Source: Inonotus obliquus (lineage: Eukaryota > Basidiomycota > Agaricomycetes > Hymenochaetales > Hymenochaetaceae). Taken from it: 64,000 bases of DNA. The DNA lies in the NCBI GenBank assembly GCA_032164295.1, contig JAJHTX010000002.1, positions 1,550,001 through 1,614,000 on the forward strand. Direction: 5' to 3'. Each line of letters opens with the position of its first letter. The first letter of the stretch is position 1. The notes beneath the pieces were generated by a model. That model did no database searches. It saw nothing but the letters and a program-made list of their open reading frames with translations, and was not told the origin of the DNA. This document shows, piece after piece, positions 35,901 through 47,531 of this stretch. Both the position numbers and the translations under genes were made by a program.

Positions 35901-36920
35901 GGACCTAGCGCTATGCAACCTGGTGCTGCAGCGGATATGAATGGGAATGTAATTGATGGATCGAATATACGGTTGGTTAGAGGTGGAGGTGGAGAGATGG
36001 GAGAGGATGATGTGGTTAATGATGAGAAGTTTTGGAAGAAGGATCTCATGGATGTTCCGGTTGATCAAGTGAGTGGAGAATACTCGCGATGTGTTTGCAT
36101 GCAGGTTCAATTGAAGAGATGACTAATTGAATGAACTCTACAGATTTTCTTCCACCACTACTTCTCAAAGAAGAACGAAAAAGAACGATTGAAAGCCGAT
36201 AAGCTCGCCAAGAGGAAAGGTGAAAGTGAACCGGACGATGATTCCGATGACGACCACGCTACCACCGATTCAGAAGACGAAGATGGTAAAGAAACCAAGA
36301 AAGACGTATTGCGGAAGGATGATAAAAACTCTACGAGAGAGGAAGACGAGGAAGATGAAGATGAAGAGGGGGATGAGAGTGAAGGAGAAGAGGAGATTTG
36401 GAAGGTGAGTTGTTATCTTAGTCTCTTCGTCTCTTCTCATGTTCCATCCTTCCTCCCCTTTCTTTCTTATCTTTGGATGATTTGGGTCGGAATGATACTC
36501 ATGAAAATTCTCGGATTTCGGATTTTAGGCTATACAAGCTACGCACCCAGACATCAACCCAGACATTGACGATTCCTCCGTTGACGATCTACACTCAGAC
36601 TCAGACTCAGACTCTGCTTCCGGGTCTGCTTCTGGTTCTGATCCTAGCTCGGACACTGACGAAGAAGAGCAAGAGGACAGTCTCGATCTCGAAACCAACT
36701 CAGACGACGAGGCTCAAGGTCCTCAAGACGATGAAGAAGATGAAGACGAAAAGGACGAAGAAGACGATGATGAAGACGCACTCTCCCTAGCCGAATCCTC
36801 ATCAGCAGAAGACCTAATCCCTCTCTCCGATATCGACTTCCCCAAAGGTCTCATCACATACCACTCTTCCTCTTCCTCTCCATCCACTCCATCCAATTCA
36901 GACGAAGAAGGTGGTGGTGG

Positions 36921-36951
<31 letters not shown>

Positions 36952-37167
36952 GGAGAATGGACAGGCTTTGACTCCGACTCCCATCACCCTCTATCAAAAC
37001 ACAAATCCCACAAACCTAAAGACAACAAACGAAAGCGAAATCCGAACCACCTTAAAGACCGACCAGAAGACAAGAAAAAACGTCGTAAACTCCGCTCATT
37101 ACCTACTTTCGCCACATATGAGGATTACGCGAAACTTATTGAAGCGGAACCTGAGGATAACATTTGA
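32928..37167 (+). CDS. MAK21: Ribosome biogenesis factor Mak21/Noc1 (CEBPZ homologue)
   Basis: Mak21 (Noc1) forms a complex with Noc2 that escorts pre-60S particles in the nucleolus. Eleven exons give 1185 aa: 32928-33200, 33250-33507, 33568-33971, 34030-34144, 34198-34317, 34379-35016, 35085-35463, 35534-35677, 35742-36068, 36144-36404 and 36529-37167. Landmarks are a basic N-terminus, WYTLLPNLPRGK, SDRLSALTLLAQ, RKLKYFIDQPL, LWFFEDWLKKYFYTILQTL, LSLDPLPYVRLQTM, LLRDKPEQEQNLLRLLVNKLG, SSRASYHLLQLLQAHPSMK, KQLISLYFELFKEIL and a CBF domain ending in IPLLSHYHPTIRLHA. The C-terminal quarter is extremely acidic, including a run of nine Asp codons (GAT) near 36922-36948. The protein closes with the typical LPTFATYEDYAKLIE. 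It is longer than the yeast protein, mainly through the acidic spacers. Confidence 0.93.
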
Positions 37168-37766
37168 TCCATGTCTGTGGTGAACTAGACCGTTTGGCTA
37201 TCGGTTGCTGAACAGATACGAGGAGATAAAGGGATCTGGTGATTTGTGTTGATGTCTACTTGTCGTATAGTCAATTCGTTGCCTATTGTACACGCGGCCT
37301 AACGCCGGGTGAATGTACGTGCTTCTCATCAACGAAATTGTTATCTTGGACCACAAAGATCGTTCTAGACAGGAAGTATACACCATGATACCTAGAATAA
37401 CACACAACTGAATTGAAAAGCTTCGTCCAGTTCTGGTCTGGATCTGTACTCCAAAAGACGGAAAAACTATTCATCAAATTTCGTCTTTGTCACAGTAATG
37501 CTACATCACATCCTTATCGTGCGTAATCGTGTATATGCACATATTCCACCTCTAAACGTCCGTAACAGAAGGGGGGAAAGGGGAAAAAGAAAATCTGAAA
37601 TTTGTATATACCAATCGGTCCTTGGGGCGTTTTACCACACTTCACCCGAGGCCCCCCTGCAACTTTTATGCCTTCCTTCGCGTGAGCAGATCAGTAAGGT
37701 TCAGAACGGAACAGCCCTTAAAAGCTTCCGAAGGACGACATTGCTCCCTATGTAACGGAAGCTTTC
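37168..37766. other. Tail-to-tail intergenic region
   Basis: This lies between the 3' ends of MAK21 (+) and DOA1 (-). No conserved frame, repeat or RNA gene is visible. Confidence 0.45.
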
Positions 37767-40700
37767 TTAGCTTGAAAGCAGAGTTTCAACATCCTTGATC
37801 ACAGCGGTTATCCTATCCTCAGGGAACCGAGATCTAAGACCTGGCAAAGCCTGTCGAAGTTCGCTCGCCTGTCCAGGGGAGAGGCGTGAGCTCTGGTTCT
37901 TAAGAGCATACAACTTTTAACACAAGGGTCGATAAAGTCAGACGGACATGCTTGACGTGTATGCATGTGAATAGGAAAAGACTTACAGTATTTCCTAAGG
38001 CAACGAGCGTCCGGTAAGCCGTCTCAGCATCGTTCTGCTCTTGGCGAAGGACCTGGACACGGAGTTTACGGAGTTACATATACAAAAATCGCGAGAATGG
38101 ACCAACCAGAGAAATCAATGACAGATGCTGTTCTCCAATTGAAGGGGATACGACAGGGCCTTTTAGTCGCACACACGAAATGCTTCATAATGCTATCATC
38201 AACCACCCATCCACACGAGCCGGGGGGAAGAGGAACCCACTTGAACAAAAAGGTTGCTAGAGAAACACGATGGTTTTTCACCAGGGCGTCATACGGTGCG
38301 CGTCCGATCTCCCCTAATATTGTGCCTAGCCAGTCTGCGAGGCCGATGGGAGTGCTCTCGTTGATTGCATTAGCTAATGCACGAAGTATCAAGAGGATAT
38401 TTGTCTCCCGGGACTTCGGGATCGAGCCGCCCCATGATGTATCCCATTCTGCAGCTTTGAGCAAAGAAGCGAAGAATTGCTGGGCTATGTTCGAGTCAGT
38501 GTATGCGGAAGGACAGTATCCGCTTATCAGTCGGGCAAGATCGATTACTGGTATCGTTAAAATTGAGCTGAGTATAGTGATTTGGAACGTGGGACATACG
38601 GGGAAAGCGGGACGAAGGCGGCCAACGTTCTAAGATCTGTTCTATCGCTTCTAAATGTGACTTGTCAAGAGATGGTGCGGCAATTTTACTGGATGAAGCG
38701 AACGCTTGGTTGAGGTATGCGTAGGCCTCGTCCAATTTCTCGCTTTCTGGACCGTAGATTGCCATTCCCGCTGTTGACTAGAGGAGCTCCCGGTACTTAG
38801 CACCGTTCGCTATCAGGAGGCTGAACAACCTACTATTTCGTTTTGGAAGCCGTCGTCTATTTCGCTAACTTTTCCTCGCATGGCGTTGACATTGCCCTGC
38901 TTAAACGATAAGAACGTTGCCTGCACGTAAGGACGAATAAGCATCAAATCTTCACAGCATCCCAATTCGTTATTAACTCACCACCGGGACGACTGTCGTT
39001 GGTCGCGAGGGTGCTGGATGCCGCAGACCGTCCGAGCTAGATGGGGCATACCGTGAGCCACCTGTGAATGGGTCACTATATCCAGCGGCTGTAGAGGCGG
39101 TAGGTCCAGAAGGAGACTGATAACTGTTTGCCCCAGTGAATGGATCACCATACGTTGACGACGCTGCGGGAGCCGAGCTACCGCTGGCCTGGTACCGTGA
39201 TGCCCCTGTGAAAACAGTGACAAATTACGGTTAATACGTATTCTTTACTTTTGATGCAGGAATAGCGCATACCAGTGAAAGGATCAGAATACTCGGCGGT
39301 AGTCTGTAGACTCACGCCACTTGAATTTTGCTGGATGAACTGGACGACTTGATCTAGGTAGCTCATTGGCAGGTCATGAGATGCAAGGAATCTCTGAGCT
39401 GCAGTGTAAGGGTTTTCTATGAACAGAAAATAGACTCGATCTCCGCGCTAACTTAGCGTAGTGAAACACCTACCATTTGCATTATAGGGTAGCTTCAGAG
39501 GGGGGACACCGTCTTGAATGTCCACGTCGAATACATAGTCGTATTCTCTTCCCTCATACAATTGCTTCCGCCCAGACCCTACCGCATCAACAACATCTCC
39601 GATTTTCTGCCACATCACGCTGGCCGAATCCCACTATAATCAGCAGAAATTCATATCAGCACATGCGGGAAGCGAGGATGTCATTCTATATAGATACTTT
39701 CCTGATGAGCCTCGACTTTATCGCCATTTCGAACCATCTTGACCTCTCCAGGCTTCTTACCTTCCATGTCGACGAAAGTTTAATCACTCGCTCGATAAAG
39801 CTAGCGGACCAGATGCGAGATCATACATACCTGGTGCTGTGAGAGCCTCGAGTCCAGGCAGATCGGTCTTTTTCACATCCCCGACCTGTTGGCTATATGC
39901 GCACATGCACGGACGCAAGGCAGGGTCACGGTACAGATGATCAGAGCAAACAGGGGAAAATTATCGGGATCAGAAAAGTCCGCCGATGCTATTGTTGAAC
40001 GGTGGATTGGGGGACTGGCTGAATCTAGACTTACGAAGGAAGGGCTTGGCTCGCAACCAACTCATCGTACTCCTTCAGTTCATTTGAGGATGCCCATCGT
40101 TCTTCCGCGGCGCTGAAAATCCGCACGGCACCATCACTCGATCCAGTGATGATGTCGCCGTTTGGCATTGAGGATACTGTCCACACAGACGTTGCAGGGT
40201 GAACAATTGTCTGTACACACTCCTCGTCTACAAAAATAGCAAGGCTGCAGTTAGGTGGAGAAGCCACGAAGTAACTGAATTCTCGTACCCCGCCATATGC
40301 GAAGAGTACGATCTTCTCCACCCGAAGCGATTTCGCCGGTGGGTAAGACTGTCAGAGAGTAGACAAAAGAAGTATGTCCTGAGAGTGTGGATACCACATC
40401 GCCTTCTGTTGTCCATACGCGAATCTCCCTAGATCAATCATTTACATCATATGAACACGGACTAAAAGGAGCGCGGTGCAGAAATAACTACCCGTCGTTG
40501 GAGCACGAAGCAAAACCAATGTGAGGGATCAATGCGAGACCACGGACAGCCTGAGTATGGCCAGTAAACGTCCGTACATGTTTATGCTTCACCCACAATC
40601 TGATTGTTTTGTCCGCGGAGCCTTTAGCCAACAAGTGAGCGATGAAGAAAATCAATTACGAGGCGCATTATTTCAACGGACCGGTAAGAAAAGTCTCCTG

Positions 40701-41367
40701 TTCCTCATCGAGAATTAATGCCGCCCATACGGACTGTTCGTGACCCTTGAGCTCATAAATTTGCTGAAAATCGCGCCAGATTCGTGCTGTCCTAACGTCG
40801 ACTGCAGATGAGGGGACAAAGTTCTTCTCCAGACCGGTCGTGTACGTACCGATCCCATGAGCCTGAAATGAGCAATCCCGATGGCGAAACATTCAAAGCG
40901 CACACGTTATCCGTATGTCCGACGAGCGCGTATCGCGGCTCGTCCGAAGGCGCGTCCAATGGATAGACGTTGATGATAGCTTCGTTGCCTCCGGTGGCAA
41001 TGTACCCTACATTCCACATCGCAAAGCATGAACGCTCAACAATCGATGGACGATCCACGGAAGCTAATAACGCACCGTTTGGAGCCTCTGATGAAGGTGG
41101 GATATACGCGACGGCGTTGAGGAACTTGCTACCTGCATGGAAAGTGAAGCCCTGTTGGAAGGAGTTTGACGCTGCGCGCGTCCAGGATCGCGCTGTCTTG
41201 TCGCGCGAGGCGGAAAGGACGAGATCGCTCGTCGGGGACGCCACTGCACGCACCTGGCGATGGAACGAGGATCACAGATGAACGGATTGTTAAGATGTAG
41301 GCAAATAGAGAATTGTGCTTACGTCGGATGCATGGGCGTTGAGGGAGGCGGAAAGCTTGTGAGGCAT
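37767..41367 (-). CDS. DOA1: Doa1/PLAA-type Cdc48 adaptor, with frameshift and non-GT donor
   Basis: Doa1 (Ufd3, PLAA) is a ubiquitin-binding Cdc48 cofactor. The domain order is complete: WD40 repeats, PFU domain (VGDVKKTDLPGLEAL ... VEAHQ/WDSASVMWQKIGDVV), linker with three DPFTG repeats, and PUL domain. Exons: 41367-41323, 41253-40850, 40791-40682, 40621-40492, 40428-40288, 40227-40035, 39892-39831, 39760-39702, 39633-39474, 39416-39273, 39205-38982, 38920-38834, 38777-38600, 38547-38241, 38052-37987 and 37913-37767. Two defects are visible. A run of four C (40320-40323, plus strand) adds one base and breaks the frame inside a WD repeat (IASGGEDRTLRIW is readable only with one base fewer). 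The donor after VEAHQ reads GAAAGT (39701-39696) instead of a GT site. The junction between the last PUL exons (38053-38240) is also unclear. Either the allele is damaged or the sequence contains errors. Confidence 0.8.
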
Positions 41368-42033
41368 GGTGGCGGTAAGAGAGAGAAGTTAGTGAGGTCG
41401 ATATGGGGTGGGAGTACTAGTAGCGGTGGCGTACAATTGAGCGGGCAGATACAGTCCTAGATTTCTTAACAGCATTACTATTTATTGATATGAAATGTAT
41501 GTATGTACACCTTTCTAACGAGCCTCAGACCAGTATTATACAATAGTCAAAGGAGATACGAAGGTGCAGTCTTATCCTTGCTCCATTATTTCATCTCCTT
41601 GCGAGTCCTCAAGCAGCACAACGTCGGTCGTGGTCAACAAAACTCGACGTTTTGCCAAAGCAAGAGGGGGTTCTCCCCCTTCATTCCGCCTTCACGCCGA
41701 TCTATATTCCGCCTTCTTTAGGGCCGGCGCTGACATCACTCTTAACTTCGCCGAAATTACTGCATCTATGTAGTACGCTTCATTCATTCAAGTTGCAGGA
41801 ATACAGAACACGATAAGTACATGCATGGTTCAGTCAAGTAGAAATACATCTTCGAGCGTATGGTTCACAAGTATAGAGCACGACAGCACATAGTATTGCA
41901 CCAGGTCTAGTCACCCCTTCAGTAAAACAGACACGTGTCAAGATAGGACATCCCAGAAGCAGTCATACCCCAGTTTCAAGTGCTCTTCAGCTCATAACTT
42001 CCAGTCAAGTCTCTGCCAGCTTGTAGACGAGTC
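41368..42033. other. Intergenic, DOA1 upstream region and HOP1 3' flank
   Basis: This 666-bp region has no supported gene. It must hold the DOA1 promoter and the HOP1 terminator region. Two short plus-strand frames near 41503-41773 overlap each other and lack motifs. Confidence 0.45.
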
Positions 42034-45000
42034 TCATTCTTCAATGTCCACGTTCTCTTTCACCACAGAGATCTTTGCCTTCTTGCTCGTTCTCACAGTC
42101 TCTTGCGAGGACGACCCAGTCCGCCGCTTCAAGTCGGTCCCGCCTACAGGCGCTTGCTTCTCCTGCGTCTCGTCCTGCGTCTGAGATTCAATCTCCAGCT
42201 GGACTGCTTCCCTCGAACTAGGGTTCTCTTCGGCTGTTGGCCTGTTCCGAATGGTTGGCGCCCTGTCATCAGCATATCAAGACTTTGTAGAAGAGAGAGA
42301 TGACTAACCTGGCTTCCACCTGCCCGTAAAAATTATCGATCAATCACCCTAGGTATGCGTCTCAATACGATGGACTCACTGTACAATTTTCAGATGCATC
42401 TCCTCTCTTCCTCTCTGATTTCCCTTTCTTAGGTTTTGGTTTGCTCTATCATAAACATGCATAAGCATATTATCGAAAGAGAGTATAAGCCAACACACTA
42501 ATTTTATCATGACCCTCTCTGCCTCGCTTTCAGGGCTAAAGTAGTCTTGATATAGTGTAGTCTTCTTGCTTGCCGTATTGAAAACGTATTTCTGAATCTG
42601 TTTTTCGCTCTTAACCTTCTTCGCCGAGCGTGTTGCTCGCGAGCGCGTCTCGAACAGGCCGTTCTTATCTACTTTAATGATTTCCAGTACGATGAACCCT
42701 GTGTAGCATGTTGAGCGAAGTCGGATTACCAGAAGAGTGAGGTGATACTCGCCTTCACGTTCTAGGCGATTCCACAACTGCTCAGAAAGTGATGCGCTGC
42801 ATTTTGTTACTTTCCGAAACTCCTTGAGACTACCGGGATTATGAGCTTCTGCGAGTTTTATAGCTCGACTGGAGGGGTCAAGCCATGGTCGTCAGATTAA
42901 GAATCATCATAGGAACAGCAAACTTTTACCGAAAGAGAGCCAAATCTACGAAGGCGGATAGTATCTCAGGATATTTATCCTTAACGAGGTGGAACTTTAC
43001 ATCGCCCTGAAGGCGGCAGGGTATGCAAACGAACTGTGAAGGGAGACGAGTGTCACCCGCCGAGTGATAACTGGGGAAATAAGTAAGTTTGCGAGAAGGG
43101 ACAACGTTCAGCGGCAAACGCATACCCCATGCACCTGCGAATTAACATCAGAAAAATACGAAGGGTACTAGAGGTTCGCGCACCTGATATGCATCCATCC
43201 CTCGCAGGCTTCGCAAAAGACAACATCGTCGTTATCCTGTCTTTTTGTTAGTACTTGTAGGATTCAGAAACGGAGCCTGGTTACCTCATGTTCACAGGCA
43301 CAGACGATTTTCTCTGACACGGATTGTGCATCTGATACTCGAGATCGACCCTTGGTGACGTTAGCTGCGATGTCGAGATTGCAGGGTTGAAGGGAACCGC
43401 GGTCAGGCATTTCCTCAAGCTGAGTTTCCATTTCTGAGCAAGCAATAGATTAGCTGACGTGGACCCTTGAGAGCAAAATTGTATGAATTGAGGACCAAGC
43501 ATCTCATTATTGGGAGTCCAGTCCATTGCGGACTCGTCGAGTGCTGCTCTCAGCATCTGTGTATCGACAGTAGACACAGAGGTTTGATTTTCAACATGCA
43601 CCGCGATGCGATTCTCAACAACTTTGTCATCTGTACCAGAAACATCTGGAGTAGAGTCAATCTGCTGTGTGGCCTCAAGATCCTCTGACGCAACCCTCGC
43701 CGCACCCTTTCGTGACTTTAGCTCGAGGATAATAAATGGAGACTTTTGACGTACGAGCTGGCCTAGGCGACTTGGTATAATGTCAGGCTTTCCGAAATAC
43801 TGAGCAACACTTTCGGTTTCCATCGCGTCGTCCGCCTGCTGAGGTACTGGGACTATGCTACCGTCCGCCTCTCTTATTCCTAATGGACTAGTGATCTCGA
43901 TGCCCGAATCATTAACGTAGTCAGGATCGTCCTCGCCCTCTGCATCCTCATCAGTCAATCGGGGATCCTCGACGCTCCACGCCAGTTTGCGACTTTCGGC
44001 ATCCTTCCGCTGAGCTTCGCGCTGTCTGCTGCGCATTTCTGCATCCGAATGATTTTGTGTAGTAGAAAAGCCTTTCTTGTGAACCGCTTCGTTGCCGATG
44101 CCAAGGTATTGCGAGTCATCTTGTTCATCGTTTGGTATGAAGCGAACGATCGATTGCACCTGAACATCGATTCTGTAGCTTTTTCAGAAAGGGCACAATA
44201 GTCAAACAAGGAAATCAAACCCATGATGTGGCGTTACGACTGTACCAACACTGATTTTTTCTGGTATCTCAGACGAGTCATGCGTTGTGAAAACGAAACG
44301 ATCCTTGTCAGGATCACCAGGCCTAAAATATGGTGGTTCATAGTCTGGAGGAGTATTATCTCGGTACAATATCTTGAAAGTGGCGAAACGGCGTTCTGTA
44401 AGAGTAAATTAGCGATTCTTGCTGCTACGTCCGTGTGTTAAAAGATGTTACTCGGTAGGGGTTCTAACGTTTGAGTGACGAGAATCAAGTTCTTGATAAG
44501 CGACTAGCAGAGTTTCAGATCCCGTGGAACAGGAAGAATAATAACAAAATGCACATACTTTAATGCTCTGTTTGACATCTCCGAGAGTTGGTGCTTTCCC
44601 TTTGAAGGTCGCCTCGGCAACAGCGTCTGAGGGTTTTGCCTTAGAACCAGCACTAAGCGATAATTTATTGAGTTGATCGTCAAGCGACATGATGGGTACT
44701 GTGACTGTTGTCCCAGGTACGTTGTAATACTGCAAAAGAGATGAGAAGTGCAGAGGGATCAAACGAATATAGACGCACGGTTAAATTATACGTGTAGGAT
44801 TCCACGATGCTAGATTGCTGCGGGGTCAGAATGTAGTAGCATGCACATTTAGCATCGTTACTTATTAGGGTCATCGTTGTCCTGGGCAAGAGCGTGGAAA
44901 TGAATTAAGTGCCGTATCCAGAGTTTCGGTTTCATACGAACAAGGTAAATTGCAAAAATGAAGCTCTTGAGGTATTGACGTTCAATGGCGTCGAATATGC

Positions 45001-45522
45001 CGTGTTCCTGTACAATATTAGGACAATCCCACAAATGAGCGGAAGCACGGTCACCAGATAGTTTAGTAGCTTGTCTGCTTCCGTTGAATACCCACGAGTC
45101 ACCGTCTTCACGGTGATGTGACTGGTATGACGTGAATTTTTCCCCATTGGAGAGTCTTGGGTGCCATAAACCATCGATCCCCGCTCGCCAGACATCAAAC
45201 GGCCTCAAATAACATATTATGTTATCATTATGAAAGACAGGAAACAATTTGCAATGTACCTTCGCCGAAATTCTCTTCTGGAAGGAGGTTCCTAGTGATC
45301 ACCAGTGTCAGGAGAGAGAGCGCTTATATGCTCTGAAATTTACGTGAGGCAGACTATCACTAACCTTAGATATGCTATACATCCGAAGCTGGCACTGAGC
45401 AATGTCTTAATGACTGTGAGACTTTGCTGAGGGGTAACGGCAGTCTATACTAACTTCAGTCATTACGTATCGTAGGGTTCTATATGAGTACATACTTGTT
45501 GGCGTAAAGATTGAGCCTGCAT
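42034..45522 (-). CDS. HOP1: Meiotic axis protein Hop1 (HORMA, PHD-like finger, winged helix)
   Basis: Hop1/HORMAD proteins build the meiotic chromosome axis and promote interhomologue recombination. Twenty exons give 813 aa: 45522-45496, 45444-45365, 45291-45260, 45203-45055, 45007-44942, 44881-44862, 44809-44779, 44729-44559, 44491-44452, 44395-44221, 44172-43496, 43433-43285, 43236-43184, 43134-43126, 43070-42930, 42868-42753, 42698-42499, 42445-42380, 42319-42309 and 42262-42034. HORMA landmarks are TPQQSLTVIKTLLSASFGCIAYLRNLLPEENF, RGYSTEADKLLNYL, EHGIFDAIERQYLKSFIFAIYL, NIVESYTYNLTYYN, TLGDVKQSIK and LEPLPSKRRFATFKILY. A Cys/His finger follows (CACEHEDNDDVVFCEACEGWMHIRCMGYH ... CIPCR). 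After it come a winged-helix region (SLKEFRKVTKCSASLSEQLWNRLEREG) and a basic tail. One intron (42752-42699) is GC-AG. Exons of 9 and 11 nt occur near the finger and the tail. Confidence 0.9.
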
Positions 45523-45659
45523 CTTGGGAGTGGAAAAGTACGGTATCGAGTGTAAAACGCGTAGGGATGGGTTGGGGATAAGGGTGGAATTGGAAATGAG
45601 CGAATACACCGCGTTGACGCGACGCGTTGGCGGAGATCGAAACGGATTCTCACATCCAC

Positions 45660-46684
45660 TGGGGAGTGGCAATCTCCAAGTGCCGCGCGAGCCCCCTTTT
45701 TTTCAAGCGGAGTTGTAACATCCACCATATATGGTAAGAAACAGCGATCCATATTTACCGCCTTTCGATTCAATGTACCAATCCTTCATGAGACCAGATA
45801 ATTAGCATTTTATGAGAAATATACCAGAGAATTAAATAAAGACATTCACTTGATATGATACTAGACAAATTAAGACAAAAATGAGCATACATAGCATGTT
45901 TTATTGTAGATTATTACCGGTCAACAGTACTCATGGTCTTGAACAAGGTCTTTGGTGATGTTGCTGGTTATTCATTTGTATACACAGTGACTTTCTAATA
46001 TGAATATATCAGAAGCATACTATCTGCTGTATTTTAAAGCTTGCTATACTGATTCCTTGATGTAGATGGTGTCACTGTATGCATCTCTGAGAAAGACTAA
46101 GATAAGCACTATGCAGTATCATTGATGGCATTTTTGGAGCTTGTACAGGTACCATGGTATATTTACTTGATTTATCAAATGAATTTTGTGCTTGCAGACA
46201 TTTTGCAATATTTTCTTGCATTATTGCTCTTTTGCTGGTTCGTGCACCCATACAAATGCAATGTCACGTGACAGAGTTTTCCTTTATTCGGTGAGATTCA
46301 ATGCACTCTTCGAACACTCAGAACTCACTGAATTTCTCAACGATTTCCATGTAAATGTACAAATCACATTGTTTCATGACTATCTTCATTTTGTTGAGAA
46401 AAAATTTTCAAGAAATTATCTAGTTCCTTAGATATGACCTAAAACTATACATATCTCGGCGGATTTTAGTAAAAGTCAATTTCTTTTTTGAAGATATTGG
46501 TCTAAAGACATCAAAGACATGATATACACACTTAATACTAGTGATCTTTGTGATGTGGGAGGGTTACATGGAGTCGAATGTGTCTCTCAAAAACCGGTCA
46601 TCGCTTATGCTTAAGCGAGCTCCGGCACGACGCGGCATAGACCGTGAGAACGGTCGTTTTTTTGATAGGGATTGCCACTCCCCA
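45660..46684. mobile_element. 1,025-bp non-autonomous TIR transposon with 7-bp target duplication
   Basis: The 15-bp perfect terminal inverted repeat TGGGGAGTGGCAATC starts at 45660 and its complement ends at 46684. CATCCAC directly flanks both ends (45653-45659 and 46685-46691), consistent with a 7-bp target-site duplication. The interior is markedly AT-rich. Near the right end are palindromes (for example ACCGTGAGAACGGT). There is no transposase-like frame. It lies about 130 bp upstream of the HOP1 start and about 150 bp before the ankyrin gene, so it has pushed apart a formerly short divergent intergenic region. The superfamily is unassigned; 7-8 bp duplications are known from hAT-like and some other DNA transposons. 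Confidence 0.88.
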
Positions 46685-46837
46685 CATCCACGTGTGCGTT
46701 CACTCTGATCATGTGCGCGATCATCACAGATTATCAATCCTCCACCAGCCAGTACCAGTCAGTCACGGTGTCAGTAGTAATAGTTGCATGGTCCAGGAGT
46801 TCGACTTGCACCAGTAGTCCATCTTAAACGCGTACCC

Positions 46838-47400
46838 ATGGCCTCAGTCTCATCAGAAGCCACTTCTATCCCACCGCAGGCGAATGGCAAGTCGTCCGTG
46901 GATAGCCTTCCTCAGGAGACGCTTGATTTCGCGGCCCGAATGTTCAATCTTGCGCGGGACGGTGAGACTGAGCTGCTCAGTACATATCTAGATGCTGGGC
47001 TCCCTCCGAACCTCACCAATGCTCAGGGTGATGAACTATTTCGCACATAAGCCCAGGGTTCATGTATACTGATATGGTGATTGTCTTAGGTAACACACTC
47101 CTTATGTTGGCCGCGTACAATGGTCACCCATCCACCGTTCGACTGCTGCATAACAAAGGGGCCGATCCTAATAGTCTAAATGACAAAGAACAGTCCCCGC
47201 TTGCAGGGGCCATTTTCAAAGACAATGGAGAGGTCGTTCGCACCCTCGTTGACCTAGGCGCGGACCCGCGCGTCGGCACTCCTAGTGCAATCGATACAGC
47301 AAAAGTATTCAGGAAGATTGAATGGTTGGACTTATTAGGCGCGACAGAGGAGGAGAGGAACGCTCCAACTCCGGGTCTCTTTGGAGTCATGCCTGGGTAG
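46838..47400 (+). CDS. Small ankyrin-repeat protein
   Basis: Two exons give 166 aa: 46838-47027 and 47090-47400. After a Ser-rich start (MASVSSEATS) come an amphipathic segment (LDFAARMFNLARDGETELLSTYLDAGLPPNLTNAQG) and ankyrin repeats: GNTLLMLAAYNGHPSTVRLLHNKGADPNSLN and SPLAGAIFKDNGEVVRTLVDLGADP. The C-terminal part (TPSAIDTAKVFRKIEWLDLLGATEEER) looks like a third, partial repeat. Proteins of this size and layout occur widely in fungi; the binding partner is unknown. An ATG 54 bp further upstream is in frame, but the MASVS start has the better context (ACCCATGG). Confidence 0.85.
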
Positions 47401-47531
47401 ACCTTCCAAAAGGTACGGTGCTGAGGATCAAAGATATACTTTGTGTAAAATGAATTGACTGTATGCGTTAGTACGTCAAAAGGAGATCAAACGTAACAAA
47501 ACAGAAGACAGCGAAGAAAGTGAAGTCTATG

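Noticed and set aside
36900..37000. Possible CRISPR-like or regulatory repeat
   Set aside because: The repeat is a simple GAT codon tract inside MAK21, not an array with spacers; CRISPR is also not expected in a fungus.
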